A DNA stretch of 17,851 bases from Chryseosolibacter sp964393795 (GTDB taxonomy: Bacteria; Bacteroidota; Bacteroidia; Cytophagales; Cyclobacteriaceae): assembly GCA_964393795.1 (NCBI GenBank), contig CAYMWA010000070.1:1-17851 (forward strand). The letters run 5' to 3'. The notes under the pieces are model-generated. The model did no database searches. It was not told the origin of the DNA and worked only from the letters and a program-made list of their open reading frames with translations. This document shows, piece after piece, positions 14,729-17,851 of the stretch. The number at the start of each line of letters is the position of its first letter. The first letter of the stretch is position 1. Made by a program: the position numbers and the translations under genes.

Positions 14729-14959
14729 CTACTTAAGAATCACTTCTGTTGCTTTATAGCTGCCGGACGCATCCTTCTCCAGTTGCAGAAAAACGTCCGC
14801 GTCCGGGTTGTTCTCAAAGAAGTCGGCATCGTGATCCGTCCACACGTACTTCACGCCGTCAAATCCATCTAGCGTTAAAACATCATCTACCGAAATATCG
14901 ACGATTCGGGTGCGATCGATAGCAAAGAGTATTTTCCTTCCGTCCAGCGTGTAAGTCAT
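14729..14959 (-). CDS. Small acidic hypothetical protein
   Basis: A 76-residue protein starting MTYTLDGRKILFAIDRTR. A longer frame continues upstream to 15043, but its extra residues are encoded by the GTCCACGG repeat array (MDRRPWTVDY), so the internal ATG at 14959 is chosen. The sequence is rich in Asp and Glu (for example TDHDADFFENNPDAD), has alternating hydrophobic strands and no signal peptide, so a small cytoplasmic beta-rich protein is likely. The family is not recognised. It converges on gene E and diverges from the FAD oxidoreductase. Confidence 0.6.
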   Translation of the reverse strand: MTYTLDGRKILFAIDRTRIVDISVDDVLTLDGFDGVKYVWTDHDADFFENNPDADVFLQLEKDASGSYKATEVILK

Positions 14960-15015
14960 GCTGATGCTGATTGTTAAGGTGCTGGAATAAGTGTACAAAA
15001 CACTGTGCCAGGAAT

Positions 15016-15129
15016 AGTCCACGGTCCACGGTCGACGGTCCACAGTAGGGCATCGGTGGCCTATCGCTGGTTACGTATGTTTCGCAGACGCCAAATCTTC
15101 TTCACATACGCTACCGTGGACTGTGGACT
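15016..15129. repeat. 114-bp element with inverted 7-bp arrays between divergent genes
   Basis: The left side has four 7-bp units, AGTCCAC, GGTCCAC, GGTCGAC, GGTCCAC (15016-15043); the right side has two units in the opposite orientation, GTGGACT twice (15116-15129). GTCGACGGTCCACAGTAG (15031-15048) matches the reverse complement of 15111-15128 at 15 of 18 positions. Inside, CGTATGT (15074-15080) pairs with ACATACG (15104-15110). The element can form a long imperfect cruciform or RNA hairpin. Unlike the other arrays it lies upstream of two gene starts rather than at a stop codon. Confidence 0.6.
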
Positions 15130-15171
15130 TCCCCCAAATCACTATATTGTTGCTTCATTCAAATACGGTAT

Positions 15172-16839
15172 ATGAGACACACAAAAGTGTTTGTCCTGTT
15201 CGTCGTCTTGCTCTCGGGCTGTAGCAGCCAAACAGTTCATGAACAGGATAAGCAACGAGTCTATGAAGCGGATGTGATCGTTTATGGCGGAACGTCAGCT
15301 GCGGTTATTGCTGCGGTGCAGGTTGACAGGATGGGCAAGTCGGTCATCCTTGTCTCTCCTGATGTTCACCTGGGAGGCATGACGTCGGGTGGACTGGGAT
15401 TTACGGATACGGGAAATAAGGAAGTGATTGGCGGTCTCTCAAAAGCATTTTATCAGCGGTTGTATGATCATTATCAGAAGGACGAAGCGTGGAATTGGCA
15501 GGAGCGATCGGAATACGGAAACAAGGGCCAGCATACCGTAGCGCTGGATGGAGAAACAAACAGCATGTGGATTTTCGAGCCGCACGTGGCGGAGAAGGTC
15601 TTTGAGGATTTCGTCCGCGAGCAAGGCCTGGAGGTGCATCGCGATACATGGTTGGATCGTTCGTCCGGAGGTGTCGCAAAGGAGGATGGCAGAATCACGG
15701 CTTTTACCGCGCTCGATGGCAACGTGTACAAAGGAAAGATGTTCATCGACGCGACCTATGAAGGGGATCTGATGGCCGCTGCCGGCGTCAGCTACCATGT
15801 GGGCCGTGAGGCGACCAGTCAGTACGGCGAGCAATGGAACGGCGTGCAGACAGGAGTATTCCATCACCGTCACCACTTTCAGAACAAGATCGACCCGTAC
15901 AAAATCCCCGGCGATCCGTCGAGCGGCCTTCTACCGGAGATATCGCCAGAGCCACCCGGAGAATATGGAAGCGGCGACAACAAGGTGCAGGCCTACTGCT
16001 TTCGCGTGTGCATGAGCAACCACCCTGAGAACCGCGTGCCTTTTCCGAAGCCTGAAGGATACGACCCCTCCCGTTATGAATTGTTGAAAAGAATATATGA
16101 AGCCGGATGGCGCGAAACGTTCAGTAAGTTCGATGCCATTCCGAACAGGAAGACAGATACCAACAATCACGGGCCATTCAGTTCGGACTATATCGGGAAG
16201 AATTACGAGTATCCGGAAGCATCGTACGAAAGAAGGCGCGAAATCATCAATGACCACAAACAGTATCAGCAGGGGCTGTTGTACTTTCTTTCTAACGATC
16301 CTTCCGTACCGGATGAAGTTCGAGACGAGATGAAGACGTGGGGTCTGGCGAAAGACGAGTTCACAGACAATAACAACTGGCCACATCAGCTTTACATCCG
16401 CGAGGCGCGACGCATGGTGGGCGATTTTATCATGACGGAAAAAGACGCCCTTGGAAAGACGGAAATTGAACGCCCCGTCGGGATGGGCTCTTATGTGCTG
16501 GATTCCCACAATATACAACGCTATGTTACACCTGAGGGATTCGTGCAAAACGAAGGTGACATCGGCGTGCGCCCGGACCGCCCCTACTCGATCGACTACG
16601 GGGCCATCCTTCCAAAAGAATCGGAGTGCGCTAACCTGCTCGTTCCCGTTTGTGTGTCGAGTTCACATATCGCGTACGGCTCCATCCGCATGGAACCCGT
16701 GTTCATGATTCTCGGACAATCGGCCGCAACGGCCGCGGTATTGTCTATTGAGGAAAACGTCTCACCGCAACGTCTGTCCTACGAGAAACTGCGTGCAGTG
16801 CTGTTGAAGGATAAGCAGGTTCTTGGGCGGGAGGAGTAG
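15172..16839 (+). CDS. FAD-dependent oxidoreductase lipoprotein (FAD_oxidored family)
   Basis: A 555-residue predicted lipoprotein: signal peptide 1-16 with lipobox LSGC (Cys17). The FAD-binding strand-loop-helix is VIVYGGTSAAVIAA (35-48), with GG-T-S in place of the usual GxGxxG, as is common in this family. HLGGMTSGGLG (66-76) and FIDATYEGDLMAAAG (191-205) are characteristic family blocks, and the C-terminal region has YSIDYGAILPKESECANLLV and SSHIAYGSIRMEPVFMILGQ, which complete the FAD site. Such proteins are often annotated as xanthan lyase-like or as FAD-dependent oxidoreductases of glycan loci; the true substrate is unknown. No partner enzyme is adjacent. The stop is 5 nt from the convergent stop of the C2-like gene. 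Confidence 0.9.
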   Translation: MRHTKVFVLFVVLLSGCSSQTVHEQDKQRVYEADVIVYGGTSAAVIAAVQVDRMGKSVILVSPDVHLGGMTSGGLGFTDTGNKEVIGGLSKAFYQRLYDHYQKDEAWNWQERSEYGNKGQHTVALDGETNSMWIFEPHVAEKVFEDFVREQGLEVHRDTWLDRSSGGVAKEDGRITAFTALDGNVYKGKMFIDATYEGDLMAAAGVSYHVGREATSQYGEQWNGVQTGVFHHRHHFQNKIDPYKIPGDPSSGLLPEISPEPPGEYGSGDNKVQAYCFRVCMSNHPENRVPFPKPEGYDPSRYELLKRIYEAGWRETFSKFDAIPNRKTDTNNHGPFSSDYIGKNYEYPEASYERRREIINDHKQYQQGLLYFLSNDPSVPDEVRDEMKTWGLAKDEFTDNNNWPHQLYIREARRMVGDFIMTEKDALGKTEIERPVGMGSYVLDSHNIQRYVTPEGFVQNEGDIGVRPDRPYSIDYGAILPKESECANLLVPVCVSSSHIAYGSIRMEPVFMILGQSAATAAVLSIEENVSPQRLSYEKLRAVLLKDKQVLGREE

Positions 16840-16844
16840 TCAAA

Positions 16845-17213
16845 CTATTCAAAAACCCGCTCGACGACAGACCAATTCAACACGTACCGTGCGATAGCAT
16901 CCTTGTTAGGTGCAAGTTCGGCAGAAAATCCGTCGGCTACTTCATCTGCCAGGAGACGGAAGTTACCAAGACGGTCGTTCGGTGAAAGGTGGTCGTAATC
17001 CCAAAGTTCGAGTTCAACCCAGTGGTCATCAGATGTGAGGGGAATCTCGACATCGAGCACCGCGGGCTCACTGTTGGTCAGGCGGATAAACCTTGATTTC
17101 TGAGGAGCCACCTTTTCGCCATTGTATTTGACGAAAATCTCATCACCATCCATTTCGGATTGCATGTAGGCCACTATCGAGTCGAGGCGCAGGAATCTTT
17201 TTTTGTCGGCCAT
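16845..17213 (-). CDS. Small protein with a C2-like domain
   Basis: A 122-residue protein starting MADKKRFLRLDS. An upstream in-frame ATG at 17312 is less likely: the added residues have no family features and that start would lie before the best promoter candidate. Residues 64-83 read HWVELELWDYDHLSPNDRLG, closely matching the strand-loop signature of C2 domains (V-x-V-W-D-x-D-x2-S-x-ND-x-[IL]-G), where Asp residues bind calcium and the domain contacts lipid or protein. FVKYNGEKV (27-35) fits an earlier strand-loop of a C2 sandwich. No signal peptide is seen. C2 domains are uncommon in bacteria, so the call is tentative. Confidence 0.68.
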   Translation of the reverse strand: MADKKRFLRLDSIVAYMQSEMDGDEIFVKYNGEKVAPQKSRFIRLTNSEPAVLDVEIPLTSDDHWVELELWDYDHLSPNDRLGNFRLLADEVADGFSAELAPNKDAIARYVLNWSVVERVFE

Positions 17214-17290
17214 TTTAAGCTTGAAATTAAACGAACAATTCAATCGCCGTCCGAAGTCTTCGCTTCCTATGGATTGCGGGTTAAATTTAT

Positions 17291-17320
17291 GTAACTTACT
17301 GCACGATTCCAATCCCCAAA
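17291..17320 (-). promoter_or_regulatory. Candidate promoter of the C2-like gene
   Basis: On the minus strand TTTG (17317-17320) is followed after 18 nt by TAAGTTAC (17291-17298), resembling the Bacteroidota TTTG / TAnnTTTG pair with a normal spacer but a weak end of the -7 element. It would give a leader of about 70 nt before the ATG at 17213. On the plus strand TAAATTTA at 17282-17289 is a weaker -7-like sequence for the divergent DinB gene. Confidence 0.28.
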
Positions 17321-17335
17321 TTTAGAAGAAGCTTA

Positions 17336-17839
17336 ATGGATTCAAGAGAAGTATGGCAGCGTGGCCCCGTAGAGGGGGTTCCGCCACTGTTACAACCCGC
17401 AGCCCATGCGTTGCTGCAGGCAGCTGAAGACGCAAGGAAATTCACGGCAGATCTGTCTGCCGCACAGCTATGGGAACGGCCCGCCGGAGTGGCGTCGGTG
17501 GGCTTTCATTTGATGCATATCCGCGGCGTCGTGGACCGCCTCTTTACTTATGCACGCGGTGCAGCACTCACACCTGAACAGTTGAAAGAAGTGGCTGCCG
17601 AAAAAGAGGTACCTGCGGAAACGGTATCTCCGGCAGAACTGGTCGACCGGATTGATGAACAGGTGCAAAAAGCTTTGGCACAACTGCGCGACACCAATGA
17701 AGACGAACTCACCCAAACACGCCTTCTCGGCCGCAAACAGATACCCACCACTACCCTGGGCCTTATCTTCCACGCCGCCGAACACGCCCAACGCCATATC
17801 GGCCAACTCCTCGTGACTGCCCGTGTTGTTGGTCATTAG
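17336..17839 (+). CDS. DinB-like four-helix-bundle protein, putative metal-dependent
   Basis: A 167-residue protein of the DinB/YfiT-like superfamily, helical bundles that bind a divalent metal through His residues and, in some members, act as thiol-dependent transferases. GFHLMHIRGVVDRL (57-70) carries His58 and His61, and FHAAEHAQRHIGQL (145-158) carries His146, His150 and His154, the usual second metal motif ending in HxGQL. Length and layout are normal. No signal peptide. The substrate thiol or reaction cannot be predicted. The last codons Gly-His and the TAG stop lie inside a GGTCATT repeat array, so the C-terminus is set by the repeat. Divergent from the C2-like gene. Confidence 0.85.
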   Translation: MDSREVWQRGPVEGVPPLLQPAAHALLQAAEDARKFTADLSAAQLWERPAGVASVGFHLMHIRGVVDRLFTYARGAALTPEQLKEVAAEKEVPAETVSPAELVDRIDEQVQKALAQLRDTNEDELTQTRLLGRKQIPTTTLGLIFHAAEHAQRHIGQLLVTARVVGH

Positions 17840-17851
17840 TCATTGGTCATT
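17831..17851. repeat. GGTCATT 7-bp tandem array at the window edge
   Basis: Three 7-bp units GGTCATT, AGTCATT, GGTCATT fill 17831-17851 and run off the right edge. The stop codon TAG of the DinB-like gene is formed by the junction of units 1 and 2. The full array and any inverted partner lie outside the window. Confidence 0.55.

Noticed and set aside
14960..15043. Longer N-terminus for the small acidic protein
   Set aside because: The additional codons are made of the GTCCAC repeat and reach into the divergent promoter zone.
15931..16548. Open frame of 205 codons on the minus strand opposite the FAD oxidoreductase
   Set aside because: It overlaps a family-supported gene along its whole length and shows no motif of its own.

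Overview
The window reads as chromosomal DNA of a Bacteroidota member, most likely a Cytophagales soil or sediment bacterium (inference). The signs are: no recognisable Shine-Dalgarno sequences before most starts, AT-rich leaders, exported proteins whose signal peptides end in AQ or carry a lipobox, -7 elements resembling TAnnTTTG, and a gene mix typical of glycan-scavenging Cytophagales (Gfo/Idh/MocA oxidoreductase with a twin-arginine leader, FAD-dependent oxidoreductase lipoprotein, acetyl-esterase-like hydrolase, penicillin-acylase-type Ntn hydrolase). No tRNA, rRNA, CRISPR array, transposase or integrase gene is visible.

Left part (1-6865). The C-terminal tail of an unknown low-complexity basic protein enters from the left edge and converges on a minus-strand series. 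In transcription order the series is: polyphosphate-glucokinase-like ROK kinase, YciE/YciF ferritin-like protein, penicillin acylase family hydrolase with a complete catalytic set, exported alpha/beta hydrolase, and a CHASE8-like/HAMP sensor histidine kinase with no response regulator nearby. A 345-bp divergent region with two perfect palindromes separates it from the next block.

Centre (7211-14707). A twin-arginine-type Gfo/Idh/MocA oxidoreductase is followed by a 231-bp repeat-bounded element and an intrinsic terminator. Then comes the most unusual part: a tightly packed five-gene plus-strand operon (called A-E here) of exported proteins with no recognisable enzyme. A is a coiled-coil lipoprotein. 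B and C are small secreted proteins. D is an 820-aa leucine-rich-repeat protein built from three modules, each opened by a WW-x6-W-x3-F cap. E is a lipoprotein made of five repeats of exactly 62 residues. B/C and C/D overlap, D/E are 1 nt apart, and A, B and D share a similar segment by eye. A terminator-like hairpin lies inside the first codons of C and may set the level of C-D-E relative to A-B.

Right part (14729-17851). A 76-aa acidic hypothetical protein, an FAD-dependent oxidoreductase lipoprotein, a small protein with a C2-like WDYDHLSPNDRLG motif, and a DinB-like putative metal-binding protein.

A second theme crosses the window: short-word tandem arrays (period 7, 8 or 10-12) lie between genes. 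Several are arranged as inverted pairs, and most begin within a few bases of a stop codon or even supply it (429, 557, 6151, 8683, 17839). They look like families of small non-autonomous intergenic elements or conserved 3'-end structures.
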